This document shows, in pieces, positions 33,658 through 42,074 of a stretch of DNA of 64,000 nt. Source of the DNA: Pseudomonas umsongensis (lineage in GTDB: Bacteria; Pseudomonadota; Gammaproteobacteria; Pseudomonadales; Pseudomonadaceae). A program made the position numbers and the translations under genes. Position 1 is the stretch's first letter; each line of letters starts with the position of its first letter. The stretch covers positions 374,501 to 438,500 of the forward strand of contig NZ_NIWU01000003.1 of NCBI RefSeq assembly GCF_002236105.1. The letters run 5' to 3'. Under the pieces are notes generated by a model. That model was not told the origin of the DNA, did not search any database, and saw only the letters and a program-made list of their open reading frames with translations.

Positions 33658-35020
33658 GGCCCGTCTCCAGCCAGTTCATCGGTGCGCAATCGGCGAACGG
33701 CAGCTCAAGCTGTTGCAGCGCCACGTGCCAATCGCCGAGGCGTTCGGCATCCAGCGCTTTACCCGGCGGCGCTTGCAGCAACCAGATGCGGGTCGCGCTG
33801 GCGCTGCGGGCCAGTTCGGCAATCAGTGCCAGGCTGCCGCGATCCGGCGAGCGCCGTGGATCGCAAGCGATCGCCAGGCGAGCAGGCGGAAAGCGGCTCA
33901 GTTGTTCGAGGAGTTTGTGCCGCGATTCGCGGCTGTCGAGGATGCCGGCATTGCTGACGCTCTTGGGCAGTTGTGGCGGCCACGGGCGGTCGTCGTCCAG
34001 TTCGATCGCGACCAATAGCGCGCCATCGCTTTGTTGTTCACTGACGCCGCTTTCCACTCGATGAAGTTGAGCCGGTGCGGCATCGCTGACACCCAGGCGT
34101 TCACTGGTAGGCATCAGGCGTTCGCGCAGTTGCGCATAACCGGGCAGGTTCAAATCCAGGCGTAAGGCAGACTTGCCGGTTTTCCAGCGCCACAGGCAAA
34201 ACACTGCAAGCAGCAGGCGCGGCACGACGCCGTAGACCAGCAGCACGCCCACCAGCCAAGTCGCCCAGGCCTGACGGGCGCTTTCGATATTCAGTGCGGC
34301 GTCGCCACTGGCGCGGATCATCTGTTCAGTCGGCACACTGAAACCAAGCAAAGCTGGGAGCGCACCCAGGGCCTGGGTCACGACAATGAATGTGTCGGCA
34401 CTGAGGATCGTGGTTTCCCAAACGAAGCCGTAGCGCCGGGTTGCCATCAACGTCAGCAGAATCACCAAAGCACTGAGCATCGCCAACAACCACAGGCCAT
34501 TGACCACAACACCGATGGCCCAGCGATTGAGTTTCTGGCGTTGCAGCAACAGCAGCAGGGCCGGCGCCAGTTGTGCGGCCTTGGCGTCCCGGGCGAGTTT
34601 TTCGCTTAGCCACAACCACAAGCGGCCGAGGCTGGCGCCGTGTTCGCCAGCAAACACCAGGCCCAAGGCCCAGCTCAACAGCAGGATCAGATTAATCCCG
34701 AGCAGACTGCCCAGCGCCCAGAACACATTCACCGGGTGCAGGCCGTCGCCCATCGCGGCAAAGGCCAAGCCGGTGCCGCTGACCACGGCCAGCACCGCCA
34801 ATACGATCAGCGCCAATCGCGCGCCCTGCAGCCAGTGTTTGAGTGCCTCGCTCAAGCCATCGCGTTCCGCCAGCCACAGGGCGCGGCGTTGTATGCGTGC
34901 CGGCAGATCGCCGCCGGCGCTGCGGGCCAGCCGATTGGCTTCCAGATCTTCCAGGGGGCCGGCGTGTTCTTCGCGCAGGCGGATGGTTTCTGTCAGCCAG
35001 AGATTATTCAGTTCAGTCAC
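33650..35020 (-). CDS. DUF2868 membrane protein
   Basis: A 456-residue protein. It starts MTELNNLWLTETIRLREEH, the usual opening of DUF2868. Predicted membrane segments lie at about residues 66-88, 99-121, 170-193, 207-225 and 252-275, followed by a soluble C-terminal domain (from about residue 300) containing LVAIELDDDRPW and LAIACDPRRSPDRGSL, resembling an alpha/beta nucleotide-binding-like fold. It is the first gene of a two-gene operon with the DUF3482 GTPase, the frames overlapping by 8 bp. Role unknown. It is divergent from folA with only about 85 bp between starts. Confidence 0.83.
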   Translation of the reverse strand: MTELNNLWLTETIRLREEHAGPLEDLEANRLARSAGGDLPARIQRRALWLAERDGLSEALKHWLQGARLALIVLAVLAVVSGTGLAFAAMGDGLHPVNVFWALGSLLGINLILLLSWALGLVFAGEHGASLGRLWLWLSEKLARDAKAAQLAPALLLLLQRQKLNRWAIGVVVNGLWLLAMLSALVILLTLMATRRYGFVWETTILSADTFIVVTQALGALPALLGFSVPTEQMIRASGDAALNIESARQAWATWLVGVLLVYGVVPRLLLAVFCLWRWKTGKSALRLDLNLPGYAQLRERLMPTSERLGVSDAAPAQLHRVESGVSEQQSDGALLVAIELDDDRPWPPQLPKSVSNAGILDSRESRHKLLEQLSRFPPARLAIACDPRRSPDRGSLALIAELARSASATRIWLLQAPPGKALDAERLGDWHVALQQLELPFADCAPMNWLETGHD

Positions 35021-35105
35021 GCGGCATCCCGTCGCTTAATTGAACTGTGAGCATAACCGCTGTGGCGCTTATCCGGGTAAGCGCGGCTCTGGTATCCTCG
35101 CCGGC

Positions 35106-35618
35106 ATGACTAAATCACTCCCCCTCAGCCTGATCGCAGCCCTCGGTGAAAACCGCGTGATCGGCATCGACAACTGCATGCCCTGGCACCTGCCGGGGGA
35201 CTTCAAATACTTCAAGGCCACCACCCTGGGCAAGCCGATCATCATGGGGCGCAAGACCTGGGACTCCCTCGGTCGCCCATTGCCAGGTCGCTTGAACATC
35301 GTGGTCAGTCGTCAGGCGGGTCTGGTACTCGAAGGCGCGGAGGTCTACCCCTCACTGGAGACGGCCGTGGTTCGCGCTGAAGAGTGGGCCAAAGAGCAGG
35401 GCGTCGATGAGCTGATGCTGATCGGCGGGGCGCAGCTGTATGCGCAGGGGTTGGCGCAGGCAGATCGGTTGTACTTGACCCGTGTGGCACTGAGCCCGGA
35501 AGGGGATGCGTGGTTTCCGGAGTTTGATTCGGGGCAGTGGAAGCTGGTGTCCAACATCGAAAACCCGGCTGTGGATGACAAGCCGGCATACAACTTCGAA
35601 GTTTGGGAAAAAGCCTAA
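35106..35618 (+). CDS. folA: Dihydrofolate reductase
   Basis: A 170-residue enzyme reducing dihydrofolate to tetrahydrofolate with NADPH, the target of trimethoprim. Seen: SLIAALGENRVIGIDNCMPWHLPGDF (Met20 loop and catalytic Asp), GKPIIMGRKTWDSLGRPLPGR, LMLIGGAQLYAQGL, and the end strand YNFEVWEKA. The start is ATG 35106; an in-frame extension to 35040 would overlap the DUF2868 promoter region. Works with ThyA (22068). Confidence 0.97.
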   Translation: MTKSLPLSLIAALGENRVIGIDNCMPWHLPGDFKYFKATTLGKPIIMGRKTWDSLGRPLPGRLNIVVSRQAGLVLEGAEVYPSLETAVVRAEEWAKEQGVDELMLIGGAQLYAQGLAQADRLYLTRVALSPEGDAWFPEFDSGQWKLVSNIENPAVDDKPAYNFEVWEKA

Positions 35619-35620
35619 GA

Positions 35621-35721
35621 GCATCGCGAGCAAGCCCGCTCCCACATTTGATCTCGGGTGTTCACAAATGCTGTGCACACCGCAGGAATAATGTGGGAGC
35701 GGGCTTGCTCGCGAAGAGGCC
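35621..35721. repeat. REP pair (class GTGGGAGCGGGCTTGCTCGCGA)
   Basis: Inverted arms at about 35622-35647 and 35692-35720 lie between the convergent folA and tcyP genes. Confidence 0.92.
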
Positions 35722-35740
35722 CACTCAGCCGCTGAAAGAC

Positions 35741-37132
35741 TTAAGCGTGAGCCAACTCAGAATGCTCATCCGCATCCAACAATTCTTTATCCGTCTGCTG
35801 CATCACCTGGCTGGTAATCGCCCCGGCCGTGATCGAACCGCTGACGTTCAACGCCGTGCGCCCCATATCAATCAACGGCTCGACCGAAATCAGCAGCGCC
35901 ACCAGTGACACCGGCAAGCCCATCGCCGGCAGCACGATCAACGCGGCAAACGTCGCGCCCCCGCCAACCCCAGCCACACCCGCCGAACTCAACGTAACAA
36001 TCGCCACCAGCGTCGCGATCCACAGCGGGTCTAGCGGGTTGATGCCAACGGTCGGCGCTACCATCACCGCCAACATCGCCGGATACAGGCCGGCGCAGCC
36101 GTTCTGGCCAATGGTCGCGCCGAACGAGGCGGCGAAGCTGGCGATGGATTGCGGGATGCCCAGGCGGCTGGTTTGCGCTTCGATGCTCAACGGGATCGTT
36201 GCAGCGCTCGAACGGCTGGTGAAAGCAAACGTCAGCACCGGCCAGATCTTGCGGAAGAATCTCAACGGGTTGATCCCGGCGGCCGACACCAGCACGCCAT
36301 GCACCACAAACATCAAGCCCAGGCCGATGTAGGACACCACCACGAAACTGCCGAGCTTGATGATGTCTTGCAGGTTGGAGCCAGCGACCACTTTGGTCAT
36401 CAGCGCCAACACACCGTATGGGGTCAGCTTCATCACCAGGCGCACCAGACGCATCACCCAGGCTTGCAGGGTGTCGATGGCGTTGATCACTTTCCGACCT
36501 TTTTCCACGTCATCCTTCAACAGTTGCAGCGCTGCAACCCCGAGGAATGCGGCAAAGATCACCACGCTGATGATCGACGTCGGCTTGGCCCGCGCCAGGT
36601 CGGCGAACGGGTTTTGCGGAATGAACGACAGCAGCAACTGCGGCACATTGAGGTCGGTGACCTTGCCGGCATAGTCGCTCTGGATGGTCTGCAGGCGCGC
36701 CATTTCCTGGGTGCCGGCCACCAGGCCCTCGGCGGTCAGGCCGAAAAGGTTGGTCAGGCCGATGCCGATCAATGCCGCGATGGCGGTGGTGAACAGCAGC
36801 GTGCCAATGGTCAGGAAGCTGATTTTTCCCAACGACGAGGCATTGTGCAGACGGGCCACGGCGCTGAGGATCGAAGCGAACACCAGCGGGATCACGATCA
36901 TTTGCAGCAGTTGCACGTAACCGTTGCCCACCAGATCGAACCAGCCGATCGAGGCTTTCAACACCGGGTTGCCGGCACCGTAGACAGTGTGCAACGCCAC
37001 ACCGAACAGCACGCCAAGCACCAGTGCAAGCAGGACTTTTTTCGCCAGGCTAAATGTTGTGTGGCGGGTTTGTGCCAAGCCCAGCAGCAGGGCGAGGAAC
37101 ACCAGCAGATTGAGAATCAGCGGCAGATTCAT
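35741..37132 (-). CDS. tcyP: L-cystine:cation symporter TcyP (YdjN family)
   Basis: A 463-residue DAACS-family transporter, the same length as E. coli YdjN/TcyP. Seen: eight or more membrane segments, [18 protein letters not shown], the serine-rich hairpin [39 protein letters not shown] and the late signature [20 protein letters not shown]. It imports cystine as a sulfur source. The start is ATG 37132 behind GGGAG, and four extra residues upstream are unlikely. In other bacteria this gene is activated by CysB under sulfur limitation; a dyad is present in the upstream region (37221). Confidence 0.92.
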   Translation of the reverse strand: MNLPLILNLLVFLALLLGLAQTRHTTFSLAKKVLLALVLGVLFGVALHTVYGAGNPVLKASIGWFDLVGNGYVQLLQMIVIPLVFASILSAVARLHNASSLGKISFLTIGTLLFTTAIAALIGIGLTNLFGLTAEGLVAGTQEMARLQTIQSDYAGKVTDLNVPQLLLSFIPQNPFADLARAKPTSIISVVIFAAFLGVAALQLLKDDVEKGRKVINAIDTLQAWVMRLVRLVMKLTPYGVLALMTKVVAGSNLQDIIKLGSFVVVSYIGLGLMFVVHGVLVSAAGINPLRFFRKIWPVLTFAFTSRSSAATIPLSIEAQTSRLGIPQSIASFAASFGATIGQNGCAGLYPAMLAVMVAPTVGINPLDPLWIATLVAIVTLSSAGVAGVGGGATFAALIVLPAMGLPVSLVALLISVEPLIDMGRTALNVSGSITAGAITSQVMQQTDKELLDADEHSELAHA

Positions 37133-37220
37133 TGGAACTCCCATTAGACAGGTGCGAACTGCCTTCCGGGGCAGTTGCGAACCGGCAAGCCTAACAGCTT
37201 GAAATCTAATGATTTAATAT

Positions 37221-37248
37221 CAAAAACGTCTTGAAAGTGTCGTTTTTG
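37221..37248. promoter_or_regulatory. Inverted repeat CAAAAACG-N12-CGTTTTTG in the tcyP/pchP intergenic region
   Basis: Perfect 8-bp arms lie in a 240-bp AT-rich divergent promoter region, 89 bp from the tcyP start and 125 bp from the pchP start. A plausible operator for either gene. Confidence 0.45.
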
Positions 37249-37372
37249 GAATAAGCGCATGTCGCTTTTGAGAATGTGACTGGCGCGAAAGGTACGTTGA
37301 CGGTCGCTGACGGATGAGGACTGTCACAGGTATTTGTTAGCGTCGATGTCTTTCAATCAGGGAGATATGAGG

Positions 37373-38428
37373 ATGAAGTTCGCACCGAAATTACTGGCTG
37401 CAGCTCTTTGCCTTGGCCTCGTCGGCCAGGTGTTCGCCACGGATCTGAAACACTGGCCCGCCGATCAGGCCAAGGCACTGGATGCGATGATCGCGGCCAA
37501 TGCCAACAAAGGTAACTACGCGGTGTTCGACATGGACAACACCAGTTACCGCTACGACCTCGAAGAGTCGTTGCTGCCGTTCATGGAAAACAAAGGCCTG
37601 ATCACCCGCGACAAACTCGACCCCTCCCTGAAACTGATGCCGTTCAAGGACACCGCCGACCACAAGGAAAGCCTGTTCAGTTACTACTACCGCCTCTGTG
37701 AACTCGACGACATGGTCTGCTATCCATGGGTCGCCCAAGTGTTTTCAGGCTTCACGCTCCAGGAACTCAAGGGCTACGTCGATGAGTTGATGGCCTCTGG
37801 CAAACCGGTGCCCGCCACCTATTACGAAGGCGACGTGGTCAAGAAACTCGACGTCAACCCACCGAAAATCTTCACCGGCCAGCAAGAGCTCTACAACAAG
37901 CTGATGGAGAACGGTATCGAGGTCTATGTGATGACCGCCGCCTCGGAAGAGCTGGTGCGCATGGTCGCGGCCGATCCGAAGTACGGCTACAACGTCAAAC
38001 CGCAGAACGTGATCGGCGTGTCGATGCTGCTCAAGGACCAGAAGACCGGCGAACTGACCACTGCGCGCAAGCAGATCACCGCTGGCAAATATGACGAGAA
38101 GGCCAACCTCGGCCTGGAACTGACGCCATACCTGTGGACCCCGGCGACCTGGATGGCCGGCAAGCACGCAGCGATCCTGACCTACATCGATGAGTGGAAA
38201 AAACCGGTACTGGTCGGTGGCGATACCCCGACCAGCGACGGCTACATGCTGTTCCACGGCGTTGACGTGGCCAAGGGCGGCATCCACCTGTGGGTCAACC
38301 GCAAGGACAAGTACATGACCCAGATCCAGGGCATGATGGCCAAGAACGCCGCGGCCCAGGCCAAGGAAGGGCTGCCGGTGACGGCGGACAAAAATTGGGT
38401 GGTCGTCACACCGCAAGAGATTCAGTAA
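37373..38428 (+). CDS. pchP: Phosphorylcholine phosphatase PchP
   Basis: A 351-residue periplasmic HAD phosphatase. It has a signal peptide (residues 1-22), the nucleophile motif FDMDNTSYRYDLEESLLPF, motif II VYVMTAASEELV, the lysine segment KQITAGKYDEKANL and motif IV VGGDTPTSDGYM. The sequence is very close to P. aeruginosa PchP, which releases choline from phosphorylcholine after phospholipase C action. The start at 37373 has GGAG eight bases before; ATG 37367 is only two bases from it. In P. aeruginosa the gene is induced by choline through GbdR; that site was not confirmed here. Confidence 0.95.
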   Translation: MKFAPKLLAAALCLGLVGQVFATDLKHWPADQAKALDAMIAANANKGNYAVFDMDNTSYRYDLEESLLPFMENKGLITRDKLDPSLKLMPFKDTADHKESLFSYYYRLCELDDMVCYPWVAQVFSGFTLQELKGYVDELMASGKPVPATYYEGDVVKKLDVNPPKIFTGQQELYNKLMENGIEVYVMTAASEELVRMVAADPKYGYNVKPQNVIGVSMLLKDQKTGELTTARKQITAGKYDEKANLGLELTPYLWTPATWMAGKHAAILTYIDEWKKPVLVGGDTPTSDGYMLFHGVDVAKGGIHLWVNRKDKYMTQIQGMMAKNAAAQAKEGLPVTADKNWVVVTPQEIQ

Positions 38429-38612
38429 GGACTTTGATTCACTGTAGGAGCGAGCATGCTCGCGATGGTCGTTAACGATGAAGCTGGCTGCCTGATACCC
38501 CGCGGCGCTCTGTCGTCCATCGCGAGCAGGCTCGCTCCTACAATTTGATCGGTGTTGTTCCCAATCCAGAGTGCAAAGCTGATCCATTGTGGGAGCGAGC
38601 CTGCTCGCGATG
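38429..38612. repeat. REP cluster: one 100-bp-class unit plus a third REP arm
   Basis: Unit 38443-38542 has arms TGTAGGAGCGAGCATGCTCG and CGAGCAGGCTCGCTCCTACA with a body containing GTTAACGATG. A third arm of class GTGGGAGCGAGCCTGCTCGCGA follows at 38588-38612. No gene is seen in this part. Confidence 0.92.
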
Positions 38613-38699
38613 AGGTCAGTCGGGGCAATGAAAGCCTCTGCTCGATCAACTTCTTCCTACAGTCACAACCTGCGCATTCTTGCGTAAGGGACTACGACT

Positions 38700-38967
38700 A
38701 CTTCAGAATCCGCCGACTTGTGCGCCTGTTTGGCGGGTTCTATCTTCTCCGTGTCGCTGCTCTTCAGCGATCGGGTTTGGTAGCCCGGATTTTCCAGGCG
38801 CATGACTACACCTTTGGCAGGTTTTTTCGTCTCTGCTTTTATGGTGGTCATGCGTAGGGCGCTTTCGAGCGCGCCGGCTCCCTGGACCGGTCTACCAACC
38901 TGCGTATGACTGCCACCTTTCGTTTGGTAGCGAAGGTGATGGCTCCTTGTTTTCAGGAGATTCATCA
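38700..38967 (+). ncRNA. Candidate structured leader (cis-regulatory RNA) of the DUF6124 gene
   Basis: At least seven hairpins can be read in order: CCGCC/GGCGG (38710/38732); CGCTG/CAGCG (38755/38765); CGGG/CCCG (38772/38784) with loop TTTGGTAG; CGCATGAC/GTCATGCG (38799/38847); GCGCT/AGCGC (38859/38868) with loop TTCG; CACCTTTCG/CGAAGGTG (38914/38931), again with loop TTTGGTAG; and CTCCT/AGGAG (38943/38955), which buries the ribosome site of the gene starting at 38968. CTACCAA at 38892-38898 is complementary to both TTTGGTAG loops. This suggests a switchable RNA. The structure is read by eye and not folded computationally. Confidence 0.5.
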
Positions 38968-39255
38968 ATGCTCAAAATTACCCCCGATCCACCGGACACC
39001 GACAACCTGTCCGCCCGCATCAACGCCACCCCACGCAAACCCAGCCGAACATTCATCATCGCCCCCGGCCTCGACACCGAAACCCTGTTGGCCCACGCCT
39101 GCGAATCCCTCGCCTCGGCCAACGTCATGGCCAGCGATTTCGCCGGCCTGCTGGAAGGCTCTCAACGCAGCACGATGCTGGGAATTACCCAGCTCATCAT
39201 GTTGGGCGAACTGGCAGTAAACCAGGCGCTGGATAACCTCGACCCGCAGCAATAA
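38968..39255 (+). CDS. DUF6124 family small protein
   Basis: A 95-residue protein starting at ATG 38968 behind AGGAG. It has the DUF6124 pattern known to me from Pseudomonas: a disordered N-terminus rich in Pro/Asp, then a helical part LDTETLLAHACESLASANVM, FAGLLEGSQRSTMLGITQLI and LGELAVNQALD. No signal peptide or membrane segment. Pseudomonas genomes often carry several such genes, and the function is unknown. An in-frame start at 38947 would lie inside the sequestering hairpin. The long structured leader is the notable feature. Confidence 0.8.
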   Translation: MLKITPDPPDTDNLSARINATPRKPSRTFIIAPGLDTETLLAHACESLASANVMASDFAGLLEGSQRSTMLGITQLIMLGELAVNQALDNLDPQQ

Positions 39256-39558
39256 CGCGGGAAAAAGATGCCCCGCATCTGGCCGAGTTGATCGTTCCCA
39301 CGCTCTGCGTGGGAATGAAGCCCGTGACGCTCCGCGTCACTGGACGCAGAGCGTCCCTTGAGGCATTACCACGCAGAGCGTGGGAACGATCAGCCCCGCA
39401 CCTGGCGGGGCATTCCCTCGCATTATCTCCAGCATACCGACGACCACATCCTGCCCCATTTCAGAAATGCCCTACATCAATCAAAGAAGCGTCTGATTCT
39501 TCCTCCACTTCGACTCTTCTAGCTTTCGTCCTTTCGATCTGACAAGGACACATTTCGC
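39256..39558. other. Intergenic region with a palindromic repeat before the PAAR gene
   Basis: At 39290-39391 lies a second copy of the GTTCCCACGC palindrome family seen at 23052, with outer arms GATCGTTCCCACGCTCTGCG and CGCAGAGCGTGGGAACGATC. The remaining 39392-39558 probably holds the promoter of the PAAR gene. I see no gene in it. Confidence 0.8.
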
Positions 39559-40998
39559 ATGAAGCGCTACCACATCACAGTCGGGGCCAAAACCACCGTC
39601 GGCGGCACAGTCGTAAGCGGTTGGCATCGAGGCAGCATCTTGGGCCAGAACTTGGCCCGCGAAGGCGATCAAGTCAAATGCCCGGAATGCGACAGTACCG
39701 GGACAATCATCTGCGTCGGCCCACGCCTGTCGGAGGAGTGGGAAGGACGCAAGCCCGCACTGGACGGCGACCTGTGCAAGTGCAAGTGCGATCCATCGCC
39801 CAAGCTGATTGCCAATCAGACCATCAGATGCCAAACGATCGAAAGCAGCGGCATTGCGTCGCCTGCCCGAGCCGCGGCTCAACCCGCGAAGCCGGTCGAA
39901 GCCCGCCAGCCGACAGCAGAACCGAGCCCCTCCAGCGTCCGTCCTGCAACGAGCTACGGCGAACAGACGGGACAGGTCTGCCAGAACCTTTGGCGCAGCT
40001 ACCAGCAAAGAGCCGAAGCGATCGTGGCACCGGGCGGGATCCTTATCGCCGATCCAAAAGCGCGCAATCGCGCGATCAATGCGGCCTACGCCCGATTGTG
40101 GCTGGAGGATCAGCGTTTCCAATGGGCTGGACTTGCTGCGTTCGCCTCCAAGCAGGTGGGTTGTGGGTTGTTGCATGCGGCTCAATCAGTCGAGAGGATT
40201 CAGAATCAATACGAAGCGGGAAAGCGCATGGTTGGCAGCGCCCAGCGTCGTTGGAAAATCTTTGGAATTGAATTGTTCGGCAAGACTGACAAACAGTTGC
40301 AACGTGACTACGAGCTATCCCGCAGCAATAACCCGATACCGAGCGTTGACTGGCGCACCGACAGAGAATCATTGTCGCTAGTACAGGGGCAACTCGAGTA
40401 CGTGCATGACATGCTGGCGCTGGGCAATACCACGCTGTTTCTGGATGTTTTTCCGTTGCATGTTTTTTACAAAGAGCGAGGGTTGTTGGCGCTCAAGACA
40501 TGCCTCGCTTCACGGAAGAACATATTTGGGCATGTTCAACAACCTGTGTTGTGGCCGATCGAGCAGGAAAAGCTGGAGTTTGGCACTTACCATGAGGAAA
40601 TACTGCAAGCCTTCGCGGCCATTGAGGCTGGCAACATTGCCGAAAGTGTTGTTTTTCTAGCCGAACATGAACAGAAGAACATCCTGCAACCATCGATGTA
40701 CAGCGATGTGCAATTGGTACATTTGCTACGTGGCAACCATTTCTCCTACGTCACGAACCTCCCCTCTGGTGCTGCGGCAGCGGTCGAGCTGACACTGGCC
40801 AGCCAGTGCCGTCCCAGCGAAGACGGGCGCACCGTGGGCTTCAGCAATGATTACTTTGCCAACCTGGCCGATATCCATCAGCGCATGCCCTTCGTACTCA
40901 AGGCCGCGGAGCAATTTGATGAGCTTCTACGGCGCTCTGATCGCCAACTGATCGAACAGGCGATTCTCGATATAGCCGCAGGCCGGGGCGTGCGATGA
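39559..40998 (+). CDS. PAAR-domain fusion protein with DUF2515(YppC)-like C-terminal domain, probable type VI secretion effector
   Basis: A 479-residue protein. Residues 1-85 are a PAAR-like spike tip: YHITVGAKTTVGGTVVSGWH, LAREGDQVKCPEC, GTIICVGP, then LDGDLCKCKC, with cysteines C41, C44, C52, C73, C75 and C77. A Pro/Ala/Ser-rich linker follows (about 95-130). The rest (about 135-479) follows the order of DUF2515/YppC proteins as I recall them: INAAYARLWLEDQRFQWAGL, FASKQVGCGLL, MLALGNTTLFLDVFPLHVFY, FANLADIHQRMPFVL. PAAR fusions usually ride the VgrG spike, so the C-domain is probably the toxin. The next gene overlaps its stop codon. The DUF2515 match is moderate, its activity unknown. No other type VI genes are nearby. 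Confidence 0.8.
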   Translation: MKRYHITVGAKTTVGGTVVSGWHRGSILGQNLAREGDQVKCPECDSTGTIICVGPRLSEEWEGRKPALDGDLCKCKCDPSPKLIANQTIRCQTIESSGIASPARAAAQPAKPVEARQPTAEPSPSSVRPATSYGEQTGQVCQNLWRSYQQRAEAIVAPGGILIADPKARNRAINAAYARLWLEDQRFQWAGLAAFASKQVGCGLLHAAQSVERIQNQYEAGKRMVGSAQRRWKIFGIELFGKTDKQLQRDYELSRSNNPIPSVDWRTDRESLSLVQGQLEYVHDMLALGNTTLFLDVFPLHVFYKERGLLALKTCLASRKNIFGHVQQPVLWPIEQEKLEFGTYHEEILQAFAAIEAGNIAESVVFLAEHEQKNILQPSMYSDVQLVHLLRGNHFSYVTNLPSGAAAAVELTLASQCRPSEDGRTVGFSNDYFANLADIHQRMPFVLKAAEQFDELLRRSDRQLIEQAILDIAAGRGVR

Positions 40999-41612
40999 AT
41001 CTACTGCGACGCATGAAGTGGCGACGGAAGGTTTTGGCCATTGCAGTCGCGGCTCTATTGACAATGGCGGTTATGCGAGCGCTATCGGATGACCCGGAAA
41101 TTGCGCTAGTGATCGGCGAACCTTGGGAAGCCATGCGCCTGCGCTCCAGCGCGGCCATTGATCCGGCTTTTCCAGGGTACTCCTGGTTCAACACTCCCAA
41201 GTCCGACGCACGCCTGCGTTTTATCGACGATCAATTCGGATTTTTGACCCCGCTGGCTCGCTTTTTCACGGTTAGTTTCGATCGTGATGGGTTAGTCAGA
41301 AGTCTGCGCATGTCCCCGCAAATCGAGCCGCTGTTACTCGACGATACCCTCAAAGTCGTGCTGGATTTGCAGGCGCAATGGCGCCACGGTGGCTGGATAC
41401 CCATTCGGGTCGGTGACGACCCACCTTTTGCTGACACTCCCGAATGGCGGGCCCGATTACGAGACGTGAACAAAGGCGGCACGTCTACCTGGCAAGCGGG
41501 TAATCAGTATCAGGTGATGTTGGTGGTCAATCGCTTTAGAGACGACAAGCGTCCCACAGAGGAGCGTTATCTCATCAAGCTACAAGTTGCCAGGCCGTGG
41601 GTAAATCCTTGA
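40995..41612 (+). CDS. Membrane-anchored protein overlapping the PAAR gene, candidate immunity protein
   Basis: A 205-residue protein. Its N-terminus is basic (MNLLRRMKWRRK) followed by one hydrophobic segment (about residues 13-29), so the rest (about 175 residues) should face the periplasm. The soluble part contains FIDDQFGFLTPLARFFTVSF and a C-terminal YLIKLQVARPW. Its ATG overlaps the stop codon of the PAAR fusion gene (ATGA at 40995-40998), giving coupled translation, the usual layout of an effector and its immunity gene. A periplasmic immunity protein would imply that the toxin acts in the periplasm or on membranes. No known family was recognised. Confidence 0.75.
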   Translation: MNLLRRMKWRRKVLAIAVAALLTMAVMRALSDDPEIALVIGEPWEAMRLRSSAAIDPAFPGYSWFNTPKSDARLRFIDDQFGFLTPLARFFTVSFDRDGLVRSLRMSPQIEPLLLDDTLKVVLDLQAQWRHGGWIPIRVGDDPPFADTPEWRARLRDVNKGGTSTWQAGNQYQVMLVVNRFRDDKRPTEERYLIKLQVARPWVNP

Positions 41613-41699
41613 CTCGCGCATCGAGGAACTCAGGAAGGCGGAAACCTATCAGGTCGAGACTTTATTCAGCTCGATGATTATTTAATGGAGTAAATATAC

Positions 41700-42074
41700 G
41701 TGGTGTTACGTATCCTTTGGCCAGTTATGTATCTAATCGGAGGTGTCTTACCTGCTTTTGGATTGGCCCTGCTAAGTTCGTACTTAATGATGTTTGGTGA
41801 AGCCTTCGGTATAATAATAAGCATACTTGCCTGGTCGGGAACTACGGGGCTTGCTCTAGCTGCGCTGAATAGACCTAGTACTACGGTGTATTACCGCAGA
41901 CGCATTATATCGTTAATGCTAATAATGGGGCTGATAGCTATCTCCATCCCGCTAATAGGTTCACTGACCCATCCCGGTAGTAGTATCTGGTTTAACGTGG
42001 CATTGATTAGCCCCACATTACTGGCGCTCCTCTATCTGGGAGAGATGTTGCGGACTTCTAACTCTTGCGATTGA
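41700..42074 (+). CDS. Small AT-rich orphan membrane protein (four transmembrane segments)
   Basis: A 124-residue hydrophobic protein with a GTG start (41700) nine bases after GGAG. Segments at about residues 5-28, 32-56, 70-92 and 95-116 are membrane-spanning. Base composition is clearly richer in A/T than neighbouring genes (codons such as ATA, AAT, TTA are common), suggesting recent acquisition. It follows the candidate immunity gene by 87 bp and is closed by a terminator. It may be a second immunity or cargo gene, or unrelated. No homologue was recognised. Confidence 0.6.
   Translation: MVLRILWPVMYLIGGVLPAFGLALLSSYLMMFGEAFGIIISILAWSGTTGLALAALNRPSTTVYYRRRIISLMLIMGLIAISIPLIGSLTHPGSSIWFNVALISPTLLALLYLGEMLRTSNSCD

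Noticed and set aside
38443-38612. Clustered repeated hairpins that could be mistaken for a CRISPR array
   Set aside because: The units are inverted REP arms of known Pseudomonas type, without regular direct repeats and unique spacers, and no cas genes are present.
38663-38968. Minus-strand frame of 101 codons in the DUF6124 leader
   Set aside because: It coincides with the hairpin-rich leader, would start exactly at the divergent DUF6124 ATG, and lacks a ribosome site. Similar small proteins may be annotated in other genomes, but the stems explain the sequence better.
41613-41699. Possible promoter or small gene between the candidate immunity gene and the orphan membrane gene
   Set aside because: No convincing -35/-10 pair or coding frame was found; only the ribosome site of the 41700 gene is clear.
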